Shown here: one piece after another, positions 33,051-42,720 of the stretch
Layout of the letters: each line of letters begins with the position of its first letter
Numbering within the stretch: position 1 is the stretch's first letter
NCBI RefSeq assembly: GCF_028583425.1
Contig: NC_072799.1
Location: forward strand, 87,220,217 to 87,284,216
Origin: Eublepharis macularius
Taxonomy: Eukaryota > Chordata > Lepidosauria > Squamata > Eublepharidae
DNA: 64,000 nt
Reading direction: 5' to 3'
The notes under the pieces: model-generated
Seen by the model: only the letters and a program-made list of their open reading frames with translations
What the model was told of the DNA's origin: nothing
Database searches by the model: none
Program-made: the position numbers and the translations under genes

Positions 33051-33360
33051 CAGCTCCTCGTGAGCAGGGCCAGGCAAGCCCAATAGCACAGAGGCTGGCT
33101 GGGGCAGCTCCTCGTGAGCAAGGCCAGGCAAGCTCAATAGCACAAGGGCTGGCTGGGGCAGCTCCTCGTGAGCAGGGCCAGGCAAGCTCAGTAGCTCAGA
33201 GGCTGGCTGGGGCAGCTCCTCGGGAGCAAGGCCAGGCAAGCCCAATAGCACAGAGGCTGGCCGGGGCAGCTCCTCGTGAGCAAGGCCAGGCAAGCTCAAT
33301 AGCACAAGGGCTGGCTGGGGCAGCTCCTCGTGAGCAAGGCCAAGGAGCCCTCAGCTGGGG
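33051..33360 (+). repeat. Six 54-bp tandem repeats in U3
   Basis: CAGCTCCTCG starts at 33051, 33105, 33159, 33213, 33267 and 33321. In frame each unit is 18 codons (GAAPREQGQASPIAQRLA-like). The same array recurs in the 3' LTR at 37825-38134. It may act as an enhancer-type array. Confidence 0.93.
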
Positions 33361-33509
33361 ATGGCTCGCACTCAACCCCACCCTGCCAGCATGGCAAAAG
33401 GGCCCAGGAGGGATTAGTGGTTGGAGGGAAACACCTGGAGGAATGCACAGCTGGGCCCAGTCAGGAGAGGGAACAAGCCTGGAAGGAGGGCGGGGTGGAG
33501 AAAGGAAAC

Positions 33510-33517
33510 CCTATAAA
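33510..33517 (+). promoter_or_regulatory. TATA box of the 5' LTR
   Basis: CTATAAAG in an otherwise GC-rich U3. RNA would start at about 33540, so R begins there and the ATG at 33561 would be only some 20 bases in. Confidence 0.65.
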
Positions 33518-33560
33518 GGGTGGCTGGGAAGAGCTCTGCGGTGGTGGGTGTGAGTGAGGA

Positions 33561-36500
33561 GTGATGATGTGGAGTGAGAGCAGTAGGATGCAAGGGTGGA
33601 GGCTTGGAGGAGAGTTCTGGAAGGAGGAGATGGAGGACACAGAGGGTAAGCAGGCCAGGTTGAGCAGGCCAGCGAGTGGACTGAGAGGGAGTCTGGGTGA
33701 GGTATACCGCCCCTCCTTCCACAGAGCAGGGTCCTGCAGAGTCCCTGGCCCCCCTGTGACGTCAGGAGCAGACCGCCCAGTGCCACGCCCAGCGGCAGCT
33801 GCGGCAAGCCCTGACAAGTTGGTGGCCCGTACGGGGAGAGACGTTCCGACGCAGGCGCCAGTCAAGGGGCGGCCTCCCAAGGCCGCCACCCCAGTGGAGC
33901 TCGGACTGTGGCTGGAGGAACGCCAGGATAGGATGTGGGGAAGGCTGGAGGCAGCCTACCCAGCTGCTCCAGCGGAACTAACACTGACAGCAGAGCCGCA
34001 GATGCAAGCCGGCGCGCTCACAGAGGCCTTGCCAAGGGTTTGCGCCTTCGTTTGGGAAAATAACCCACCGCCTGGCAAGCAGGTGCAGAGTCTATGCGCC
34101 ACCGTGAGGATAGGCCGGCTGATCCTACAAGCCCTATTGGATTCCGGGAGTGCAGTCTCAGCAATTCAACCCCAGCTTCTCCCAGCTGCCACCCCAGTGC
34201 ACTGCTGGATCCCGGTGACGGACGTGATGGGCCGCACCCAGCCGTACCCTACGGCCCTAATCACAATAGAGTACCTAGGGGTCTGCCACCAAATGGAAGT
34301 TGCCCGGGTAGCCCACCTACCCGTGCCAGTGCTGCTGGGAAGAGACGCCCCAGGGTTCTTCAGGCTCCTCAAGCAGGCAACGGAGAAATTGGGAAGAGAC
34401 GCCCCCGGGAATGCCGGGCTGCTGCTGGAGGCGGCAGGGGAATTGGCAGGCCCTCAAGTTGCCACCGCTCTGCAAGTGGAGGAGGCCAACGACCCGGGCG
34501 AGGGTCCCTCTGTCAGACCAGGGGCAGAACCACAGGTTGAAGACCCAGCGGGACCCCCGGCAGACCGCCCATTCCGCGATGCCCAAGGGGCAGATGAGTC
34601 CTTGCAGCGCTTGCGAGAGACAGCCGCTCGTGAGGAGGAGCAGGTGCGGGATGAACGGAGGTCCCAGCGGCTCCCTCGCATCGAGAAGCAAGGAGGGGTT
34701 TGGGTTCGCCTAGCTCGTGCCCCAAGTGGCCAGGGGGAGGTCCACCAGCTATTGGTGCCGGCGGCCTACCGGGCCGAAGTCCTCCGCACGGCCCATGAGC
34801 ATGCGTGGGCCGGGCATCTGGGGCACCACAAGACCCTGAAGAAGATCCTTGAACAGTTCTTCTGGCCCTCCGTGAATGCAGATGTGAAGGCCCACTGCCG
34901 CTCGTGTCCCACCTGCCAGCGGGTGGCAGCCCGCCGCCCACCGAAGGCCCCCCTCTCCCCGCTACCCGTCATGGAGACACCCTTCCAACGGATCGCGATG
35001 GACTTCATTGGACCGCTGCCACGCACACCCCGGGGCCATCGCTTTGCCCTGGTGATTGTGGACTATGCCACGCGGTTCCCCGAGGTCATCCCGCTGAAAA
35101 CCATGCAGACCCCGGGGGTGGTCCGGGCCCTGTCCAAGTTTTTCGCGATGGTGGGGCTGCCAGATGAAATCCTGACGGATCGAGGGGGCCCGTTCCGTGC
35201 CACAGCCATGCGCCAACTCTGCCGGAATTTGGGGATCCGGCAGGTGTTCACCTCGGCTTACCACCCTCAAACAGATGGTTTGGCAGAGCGGCTGAACCAG
35301 ACTGTCAAGGAGGCCCTGAAGAAGATGACACGGGACAAGCCTCACCAGTGGGACCTGTACATCGACCCGCTCATGTTCGCCCTCAGGGAGACCCCGCAGG
35401 CCTCCACTGGCTTCAGCCCATTCGAGCTGCTATATGGGCGCAAGCCACGAGGGATGCTCTCCCGGCTGACAGAACGCTGGGGGCCCCAGGCCAGCAACCC
35501 TGCGCCCACCCCACAGGAGTACGTGAGCCAGCTCCGTGATCGGGTGCAACAGTCCCAAGCCGAGGCGAACCGCAGACTGACTCGCACCCAGGCGAAGCAG
35601 AAAGCCGCCTACGACCGGGGTGCACGGATGAGGACTTTCCAGGCTGGAGAGAAGGTCCTGGTGCACCACTCGGTATTTCCCAGAGAGGGAGGGGACGCTT
35701 GGAGGGGCCCCTACCCGATTCGAAGGGTGCTGGGCCCCACTACCTATGAAGTCCAGTGCGGGGTCGGCCGACGACGGCGGAAGACCCTGCATGTGAACCT
35801 CCTGAAGCAGTGGCACGAGCGCCCCGAAGAGGAGTGTGGCATGGCTGAGGACCCATTGGAGCTTCCTGACAGTGAGCTGCCGTGGACCTCTGAAGCCCCG
35901 GAGTTTGAGGCGCCCAAGGTGGACCCCCAGCTTGATCCAGCTCAACGGGCCCAGCTACGAGACCTCTGCGCACGGGTTCCCGGGGTCTTCTCCCGCAGGC
36001 CAGGCAGCACCAGCCTGATTCAACATGCCATCCCAACCAGCCCGGGGCAGACAGCCCGGGCTACCTGGCGCCCCATCCCCAGGAAGCGGTGGGAGGCAGT
36101 GGAGAAGGAGACAAATGAGATGCTCCGGCTGGGTGTAATCGAACCCTCACGGAGTGCCTGGAGGAGCCCGATAGTCCTGGTTCCCAAGCCAGACGGGACC
36201 ACCCGGTTTTGCATTGACTATCGCGAACTGAATAAGGTGGCCCAGTTCGACGCCTACCCCATGCCCCGAGCAGACGTGCTGGTGGACCACCTGGGGTCCG
36301 CCCGCTACCTGTCGGCCCTGGACTTAACAAAGGGCTACTGGCAGGTGCCCGTACGGCTAGAGGACCGGGAGAAGACGGCCTTTGCCACCCCCCAAGGCCT
36401 CTTCCAATTCAAGAAGATGCCGTTTGGCCTGCATGGGGCGGCGGCCACCTTTCAGCGGCTGGTGGACCAGGTGCTGGGAGAGTGCCGGGCGTACGCCATG

Positions 36501-38327
36501 GCATACATTGATGATATTATTATCTTCAGCCCCGACTGGCCCACCCACCTCCAACACCTGGAAGCCGTCTTAAGGGCCCTCCAACGAGCTGGGCTAAGGG
36601 CAAACCCAAAAAAGAGCCACCTGGGGTTCCAGGAACTCCAATACCTGGGCTTCGTGGTCGGGGGAGGACAAGTCAGGCCACCACCGGACAAGGTGGCCTC
36701 AATAGCCGACGCCCCACAGCCCAAGACCAAGAAGCAGGTTCGGAGATTCCTAGGACTGCTGGGGTATTATGGGCGGTTCATCCCCCACTTTGCCTCCCGA
36801 GCGGCGCCCCTGACGGACAGCTTAAGGAAGGGGCTGCCCAACCAAGTCCGGTGGACCCCAGAACTAGAGGCAGCTTTCAAAGACCTGCGTTCCGCCCTCT
36901 CTAACGCCACTGCCCTGTGGAACCCGGACTTTGACCGGCCCTTCACACTGGCCACAGACGCTTCGGACACCGGCCTCGGGGCTGTGCTGACCCAGGAACG
37001 TGACGGAGCAGACGTCCCGATTCTCTTCCTGAGTCGGAAGCTACAGCCCGCCGAGAAGCGCTATGCCACGGTGGAGCGGGAGGCCCTAGCGGTCAAGTGG
37101 GCGGTGGGGGCCCTGCAGTACTACCTGGCCAACAACCCCTTTATACTGCTGACGGACCATGCACCCCTGCAGTGGCTCCATCGCATGAAGGCGCACAACC
37201 CCAGGGTGCTACGCTGGTACCTCTCCCTTCTACCCTTCCAATTTACCATCAAATACCGCCGGGGGGCACGGCATGTGGACGCGGACTATATGTCCCGCAT
37301 GTTTGAGACTGAGCCAGACCCCCACAACTCAAAGCCAAGCGGGGGGGGGGGGTGTCCGGGGTCTGAGCCCCAGCCCCCAGACTTGACAAGAGAGAACAGC
37401 AGGGGACAAAAGGGTGGCAGCAACTCCACCCCCCAAGCCGGCAACCAGGGCCAGAACCTACCTACTCCATGGGGAAGGGGCAAAAGGCCAGTACCTCAGA
37501 GGGGTGGAGGGGGCAAGGAGAAACCAGCCAGCCCCACCCTCCAGGGGGAAGAGAGGGGGCTAAGCAGGCCGGAGGGAAAGGGACACAGCAGGGAGAAGGT
37601 GGGTCCAGCAGCAGCAGCAGCAACCCAAGCAGAGCCCTTACCTGGCAGGGAGAGGACGCCGCCGCTGCAGCCCAGAGCCACACCATGGCTAGAAGACAGC
37701 AGCCTGGCTCAGGAGTTGCTAGAAGCCAAGCCTCTCCAGGGGGGGCTGCCACAGGCATTCTGGGGGAGGAGATGGGTAACCCCGCCCAGCATTGCTGAGC
37801 AGGCAGCGCAGAAGCTGGCTAAGGCAGCTCCTCGTGAGCAGGGCCAGGCAAGCCCAATAGCACAGAGGCTGGCTGGGGCAGCTCCTCGTGAGCAAGGCCA
37901 GGCAAGCTCAATAGCACAAGGGCTGGCTGGGGCAGCTCCTCGTGAGCAGGGCCAGGCAAGCTCAGTAGCTCAGAGGCTGGCTGGGGCAGCTCCTCGGGAG
38001 CAAGGCCAGGCAAGCCCAATAGCACAGAGGCTGGCCGGGGCAGCTCCTCGTGAGCAAGGCCAGGCAAGCTCAATAGCACAAGGGCTGGCTGGGGCAGCTC
38101 CTCGTGAGCAAGGCCAAGGAGCCCTCAGCTGGGGATGGCTCGCACTCAACCCCACCCTGCCAGCATGGCAAAAGGGCCCAGGAGGGATTAGTGGTTGGAG
38201 GGAAACACCTGGAGGAATGCACAGCTGGGCCCAGTCAGGAGAGGGAACAAGCCTGGAAGGAGGGCGGGGTGGAGAAAGGAAACCCTATAAAGGGTGGCTG
38301 GGAAGAGCTCTGCGGTGGTGGGTGTGA
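33561..38327 (+). CDS. pol: Pol polyprotein: protease, integrase, RT, RNase H, with U3-encoded tail
   Basis: Makes and integrates the element's cDNA. One 1,588-codon frame. Residues 1-85 come from the R/U5 of the 5' LTR. Protease has LLDSGSAVSAI with DSG at 194-196. The integrase zinc-binding domain starts at H412 and ends in CRSCPTC. The integrase core has D481, D540 and E576, the DX35E spacing, followed by a GPY/F-type module (WRGPYPIRRVLGPTTYEV). RT then follows with VLVPKPDGTTRFCIDYRELN, SALDLTKGYWQVPV and YIDD at 982-985. RNase H has TDASDTG (D1133), EREALAV and LLTDHAPL. Pol proper ends near residue 1250. Residues 1265-1588 are read from the 3' LTR U3, because no stop precedes it. The start is uncertain: ATG 33561 is the first in frame, and an internal start is possible. 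No gag or CCHC knuckle precedes the protease. Confidence 0.92.
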   Translation: MMMWSESSRMQGWRLGGEFWKEEMEDTEGKQARLSRPASGLRGSLGEVYRPSFHRAGSCRVPGPPVTSGADRPVPRPAAAAASPDKLVARTGRDVPTQAPVKGRPPKAATPVELGLWLEERQDRMWGRLEAAYPAAPAELTLTAEPQMQAGALTEALPRVCAFVWENNPPPGKQVQSLCATVRIGRLILQALLDSGSAVSAIQPQLLPAATPVHCWIPVTDVMGRTQPYPTALITIEYLGVCHQMEVARVAHLPVPVLLGRDAPGFFRLLKQATEKLGRDAPGNAGLLLEAAGELAGPQVATALQVEEANDPGEGPSVRPGAEPQVEDPAGPPADRPFRDAQGADESLQRLRETAAREEEQVRDERRSQRLPRIEKQGGVWVRLARAPSGQGEVHQLLVPAAYRAEVLRTAHEHAWAGHLGHHKTLKKILEQFFWPSVNADVKAHCRSCPTCQRVAARRPPKAPLSPLPVMETPFQRIAMDFIGPLPRTPRGHRFALVIVDYATRFPEVIPLKTMQTPGVVRALSKFFAMVGLPDEILTDRGGPFRATAMRQLCRNLGIRQVFTSAYHPQTDGLAERLNQTVKEALKKMTRDKPHQWDLYIDPLMFALRETPQASTGFSPFELLYGRKPRGMLSRLTERWGPQASNPAPTPQEYVSQLRDRVQQSQAEANRRLTRTQAKQKAAYDRGARMRTFQAGEKVLVHHSVFPREGGDAWRGPYPIRRVLGPTTYEVQCGVGRRRRKTLHVNLLKQWHERPEEECGMAEDPLELPDSELPWTSEAPEFEAPKVDPQLDPAQRAQLRDLCARVPGVFSRRPGSTSLIQHAIPTSPGQTARATWRPIPRKRWEAVEKETNEMLRLGVIEPSRSAWRSPIVLVPKPDGTTRFCIDYRELNKVAQFDAYPMPRADVLVDHLGSARYLSALDLTKGYWQVPVRLEDREKTAFATPQGLFQFKKMPFGLHGAAATFQRLVDQVLGECRAYAMAYIDDIIIFSPDWPTHLQHLEAVLRALQRAGLRANPKKSHLGFQELQYLGFVVGGGQVRPPPDKVASIADAPQPKTKKQVRRFLGLLGYYGRFIPHFASRAAPLTDSLRKGLPNQVRWTPELEAAFKDLRSALSNATALWNPDFDRPFTLATDASDTGLGAVLTQERDGADVPILFLSRKLQPAEKRYATVEREALAVKWAVGALQYYLANNPFILLTDHAPLQWLHRMKAHNPRVLRWYLSLLPFQFTIKYRRGARHVDADYMSRMFETEPDPHNSKPSGGGGCPGSEPQPPDLTRENSRGQKGGSNSTPQAGNQGQNLPTPWGRGKRPVPQRGGGGKEKPASPTLQGEERGLSRPEGKGHSREKVGPAAAAATQAEPLPGRERTPPLQPRATPWLEDSSLAQELLEAKPLQGGLPQAFWGRRWVTPPSIAEQAAQKLAKAAPREQGQASPIAQRLAGAAPREQGQASSIAQGLAGAAPREQGQASSVAQRLAGAAPREQGQASPIAQRLAGAAPREQGQASSIAQGLAGAAPREQGQGALSWGWLALNPTLPAWQKGPGGISGWRETPGGMHSWAQSGEGTSLEGGRGGERKPYKGWLGRALRWWV
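33820..33837 (+). promoter_or_regulatory. Putative tRNA primer-binding site
   Basis: TGGTGGCCCGTACGGGGA begins three bases after the 5' LTR. TGG at the start fits the complement of a tRNA CCA end. I did not assign the tRNA. Confidence 0.55.
37340..37352 (+). promoter_or_regulatory. Polypurine tract
   Basis: An uninterrupted G run directly abuts the 3' LTR, as expected for the plus-strand primer. It also encodes GGGG in the pol frame. Confidence 0.75.
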
Positions 38328-38590
38328 GTGAGGAGTGATGATGTGGAGTGAGAGCAGTAGGATGCAAGGGTGGAGGCTTGGAGGAGAGTTCTGGAAGGAG
38401 GAGATGGAGGACACAGAGGGTAAGCAGGCCAGGTTGAGCAGGCCAGCGAGTGGACTGAGAGGGAGTCTGGGTGAGGTATACCGCCCCTCCTTCCACAGAG
38501 CAGGGTCCTGCAGAGTCCCTGGCCCCCCTGTGACGTCAGGAGCAGACCGCCCAGTGCCACGCCCAGCGGCAGCTGCGGCAAGCCCTGACA
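37353..38590 (+). repeat. 3' LTR, 1,238 bp
   Basis: Same length as the 5' LTR with one difference seen. Its U3 is in frame with pol, ending at TGA 38325-38327. I found no AATAAA in it. Confidence 0.95.
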
Positions 38591-38672
38591 CACATAACTA
38601 GGGTATGGATAACAGTGGCCAAATCTCACATAGGGATGCAGTTGGAGAGCCTCAAGTGAGACTCAAAGAATG

Positions 38673-38673
<1 letters not shown>

Positions 38674-38745
<72 letters not shown>
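38674..38745 (+). repeat. (AC)n microsatellite, about 35 units
   Basis: Uninterrupted AC repeat about 80 bp right of the LTR element target site. Confidence 0.98.
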
Positions 38746-38746
<1 letters not shown>

Positions 38747-39726
38747 ACATTTGCTCGTAAAATGTGCACATTGCACAAAAGGTTTATTTGTAATATTTAG
38801 AAAGTATTGCGAATTTTACTCTAAATTGAATGAGGCTTTTGTTTCTTCCTCCCCAGATCAGTGAAGGTGCAGAGTGCATACTTATTTCCAAAAAACTTTT
38901 TCTAAGGGAAGCACCTTCCAAATCCAGGCGGGTAGCACTAGAGATGGTGAGCAGCTACCCTACAGTGTGATCCACAAGAGCTATATTGTACAACAACAAT
39001 GGAGCAAGTACAAGACCAAACTCATTGGACAGCACCTTGAAAGATGTGCTCCAGCAACTATTAATGTTTGCTGATAAGCATATTTGCTGTACATGTGTGT
39101 AATGTATTTGGAGTAAGAAAATGTGATTTATTTGTGAAATGCAAGCCAAAGTGCAGTTCACCCCATTTTATACACTAACTAAATGGCTTTGTGTTCAGTT
39201 ATCACTTTATCTAGATTTTGTTTTTCTAAGCTTTGTTCAGCGCTTCTTGCACAAATACATAACCTGTCAAAAATTAGTATCTTAATAAAACTTCATAGCA
39301 ATACCTAACATGTTCTCAGAAGGTCTTTTTCCAGGCACAGGATGGTGGATGGTGCCTGGCTTGACTGAGATTTAGGCCTACTGTTTGGGATAATGAAAAG
39401 TAAAAAGGAGAATTATAGGTGCTTCTATTGTAGTCTGACTAAGGCGTAACTACACTATATGCCCAACATGTCAGATTGAAGTCAGAAGTACCTAGGAGGA
39501 ATTTATATTAAAATGCATTCATTCACTCAGTGCTGTGATGGAACACTGGGGGGTGGGGGGAGCTTCTGGTTTCCTTCCTGCCCTGCTTTTGCCAGAGGAA
39601 AAGGCAGTAGGAGGCTTTTTGGCTGTCTGAGACCAAGAAAAGGGGTGAAAGTCCCCCTTTCCCCTGGCATAAGTGGAGTAGGAGGGAAACCAGAAGCTCT
39701 TCCCCTGTGGCAGTACTAAGAGAATA
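38746..39726. other. No recognised feature
   Basis: AT-rich. TATGCCCAACATGTCAG at 39460 resembles the end of the element at 39727. Confidence 0.45.
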
Positions 39727-40808
39727 AGAGATAAATTACACAAGATGCCCAACATGTGTCGGGTTCCCGCAAGTTTATCTGGGAAGTGTAAGAAGGGATG
39801 GTTGAGTATAGCAGTGGTGGCAGCCTCAGCAGCTCTGTCTGCTGCTGCTAGCTGCCTGTCAGCTTCTGGCTCGGCTCTCTTCAGGCTCTGCTTGCTGACT
39901 TTACCCCTCCTATCCTTCTGGCCCTGCTGCAGCTCTGATGTGCCCTCCCTGCCTCTGAACTCCTGGAGAAAAACCCAAGGGGAGCAAATTGTTGCAAGAA
40001 ACGCTCTTGCAAAAATCCATTCCGCTCAGATTTTCCTCCTGGAGCTTGGGGGCAGGGCCCGAATACACTTCCCAGGTAAACTTGCGAGAAGCTGATATGT
40101 GTCGGCAGGGCTCATTTGGAGGTGGAACATGCCGGAACGGCATTCTGGTAGATCTGAAGAGGTCACGTGTTTTGGCCCCACCCACGTGATTCCTTTCCCT
40201 CCTGGCTGTCCTTGTCTTTAGCAGCAGGTAGTGGCAGCTGCAGCAGCAGCAGCAACACCTCCTCGTTTCCCTGGTAGGAAACGGGGGGGGGGGACAGGGG
40301 CATGGGCCATCCTGGAGGCCTGTAAGCAGTGAGGGCTCTCCAAAGGAACGTAAGCTGCTTTGAATTCATTCTGCTCTGCTGCTTTATTTTCATTTGTGAC
40401 TCGTGAGAGGGAGGGAGAGAGAGAGAGGGAGAAAATGAGTGAGTGAGTGCAAGCCGAGTGGGGCTGGGCTCCAAAAGAACGTAAGCTGCTTTGAATTCAT
40501 TCTGCTCTGCTGCTTTATTTTCATTTGTGACTCATGTGAGAGAGTGAGTGAGTGAGTGTGAGCGTGCAAGCAGGGCTGGCTCTCCAGAGGAGGGTAAGCT
40601 GCCTTGAGTTCATTCTGCTTTAAGGAAATACCTGGAGATTTTTGGGGAAAGGGGCCTGAGGATGTTGCCTTCTGACACACTTCCGGTGATGTCAGGGGGT
40701 GTGGCATATGGTAATGAGATATGCTAATGAGTTGTGCTAATGAGTTCCTGCAGTTGTTTTTCTAGGAAATGACCCCTGCGTGTTGGGCATCTCATGTAGT
40801 TTAGCTCT
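39727..40808. mobile_element. Inverted-repeat element carrying a nested hAT-like insertion
   Basis: AGAGATAAATTACACAAGAT GCCCAAC on the left pairs with GTTGGGCATCTCATGTAG TTTAGCTCT on the right. The nested element at 40106-40778 splits it close to its right arm. Confidence 0.6.
40106..40778. mobile_element. hAT-like element with internal tandem repeat
   Basis: CAGGGCTCATTT and the complement of AAATGACCCCTG form 12-bp ends with one mismatch. The 8-bp flanks TGTGTCGG (40098-40105) and CGTGTTGG (40779-40786) agree at 6 of 8 positions, suggesting an old duplication. Inside, GTAAGCTGCTTTGAATTCAT occurs at about 40349 and 40480, with a diverged third copy near 40593 (spacing about 131 and 114). 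Confidence 0.65.
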
Positions 40809-41989
40809 GAGAGCTTTTTAAGGTAAGTTCCCTTGGAGTACATCTGCCTGTGAGTCCTGTCACGCACACATGACCAAACACATGTTGGGTGTATTGTGTA
40901 ATCTGGCACTAATTAAGAGGGTGGTTTGGAGACTGAGACAGACGACTTCAGGCCAGAAAATTTTCTTGTAGGTGGCTTGTGTGTCTGAAGTAGGATCACA
41001 CTAAAGGAATGTCTCCATACACTACAGACTTTCAAATTTTATACTAATTAAAGAATACTGGAATAATAGGTTAATGAAGGTTTTGAGAACTCTCTCTAGA
41101 GAGAATTTTCTCTTTGTGAATCGTGTTGCAGGCGCTATCTTATTGTAAGCCTGTGACTGTCACTGAAACAGCTGGAGGGGGAACCAGCTTTAATCAGCAA
41201 ACTGGATGCTCAAGAATATAGGAAATACATACATTTTTTTTAAAGCTACAAAAACACTACTACTTCTAAACTGTGGATTGCTATCTTCTCTGAAATGCTT
41301 AATTTGCAAGTGGCCGTTGATTACGTAAGTGACATTTTGCTGGCCTTTCCCTAGCAATGTGCGGATTTTTGGCGCCTGCTTCCCTTACGCAGAATTATCT
41401 CATTTCCTCTAAAAAGAGAGCCCAGAAGTCACGGGTCTGGGACTATTATTATTCCACGGCTTCCCTCTGTGGGCTGTTGCCCATTGACTCAGAGTGTTGT
41501 GGGTCATACTAAATCGTGGTAACTCTGTTTCTGTAATTTATAATACTTCCAGAAGGCAATCTCCAGTGACCAATTATCTACATCTGGAGAATCACTATTC
41601 ATAATTTCCCCTGCAGCTTTTCCCCTCTACAATAGCAATTTGATCCAAATATAAATAAAGTAATTTGAAAAGCTAAATTTTAAAAATAATCCCCATTCAA
41701 TGCTCTTTTATTTCAATGAATAAATAATCTGCAGTAAACAGGTACTTGATCTTCTCTGAGGTTATCAAACATATTCCATAACTCTTGACAAAATGAGAAA
41801 AAGGGAAGTTGCCATGTGGGAAATGTGCTCCAAATGGTGAAGATCTAAAAAGTTTTAATTTATTACAGTGATTAAATTTCTGCCATGCAAGGCTTACAAA
41901 TTTGGGGAGTGGGGAGAGAAATAAGGCTCTTTCCTGGTAAAATCTGTGCTGAAACTCAATGAAAAACCGCAGAAAAGAAGAGCAAGTTC
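40809..41989. other. No recognised gene
   Basis: Unassigned. 41380-41640 is unusually complex sequence without repeat character and could be a conserved non-coding element, but I cannot test this. Confidence 0.4.
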
Positions 41990-42720
41990 ATTCAGCGAAG
42001 CGCCTGTTTGACACTTTAGGATCATGACCAAGGTGGCTGAAAAGGCTGAAGTCTTGAAGGAATCTGTTCTTCTCTCTTTTGATGGAGTCCACATGACAGC
42101 ATAGGAATTATTCGCAGATCCAGTATTGCTGGAGAAACAAGTTCAGGCAGCTGCAAAAAAGGCATTCTTCCAACTATATTTAGCCCAGAAGATAGTCTCT
42201 TACCTTGACTCACCTGATTTGGCCACATGCATCCATGCTGTGGTTACCTTGAGGCTAGACTACTGCAATGAACTTTACATGGCCTGCCCCTAAACTCCAG
42301 TTGGTACACAATGCCGCAGCCAGGATACTATCAGGCACTAAGGAGAACATGCATGTTACACCCATTCTACAGACTCTCCATTGGTTACCGTTCAGTTAAC
42401 AGGTTCAGTTCACGGTTCTTTTTATCATCTACAAAGCCCTTAATTCATTGCCTTGGATGCACATCTGCAGGATGGCCTCTCCTGCCATGTCCAACCACAA
42501 CAGTTTTGCTTATCTGAGCTGAGTCTTCTGAAGGTGCCACCCTGCAAATGGGGGAAATCAGCGATTGCCTGCTCACACACATTCTCCGGAGTGGCTCCTA
42601 CCTTGTGGAATGGCCTGCCTGAGGAGGTCAGAAAGGCCCCTATTCTACTATCATTTTGTAGCAAGTGCAAAACAGAAATGTTCTGGAGGGCATTTCTGTA
42701 AAAGTGGGTCCCTCTCTTAT
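41990..42720 (+). pseudogene. L2-type LINE, C-terminal part of ORF2, degraded
   Basis: Remnant of a non-LTR reverse transcriptase polyprotein. Translating the plus strand in shifting frames gives AAAKKAFFQLYLAQKIVSYL, then DLATCIHAVVTLRLDYCNEL, then VGTQCRSQDT and SPLVTVQLTGS, and finally GVAPTLWNGLPEEVRKAP. This order is typical of the region after the RT palm in L2/CR1 ORF2 (RLDYCNALY, QNAAARL, LHWLPV, WNSLP). There are several frameshifts and stops and no upstream RT core or 3' end was found, so it is a 5'-truncated, decayed copy. Confidence 0.75.

Larger units (their letters stand above)
32579..33816 (+). repeat. 5' LTR, 1,238 bp
   Basis: Starts TGTCCGGGGTCTGAGCC and ends AGCCCTGACA. U3 is open over its first 325 codons (stop at 33551-33553) and contains six 54-bp repeats. 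The TATA-like box is near 33510. Confidence 0.95.
32579..38590 (+). mobile_element. Ty3/gypsy-type LTR retrotransposon, Gmr1-like pol order, 6,012 bp, very young
   Basis: Two 1,238-bp LTRs (TG...CA) enclose a 3,536-bp interior that is almost all pol. Flanks are CACAT at 32574-32578 and CACAT at 38591-38595, an exact 5-bp duplication. The LTRs differ by one base that I can find (T at 32886, C at 37660). The domain order is protease, integrase, reverse transcriptase, RNase H. No gag-like frame or zinc knuckle lies between the LTR and protease. Full pol, near-identical LTRs and an intact target duplication indicate a recent insertion. Confidence 0.93.

Noticed and set aside
38670..38864. 64-codon frame starting in the AC repeat
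   Set aside because: Threonine-histidine run from (AC)n; not a gene.
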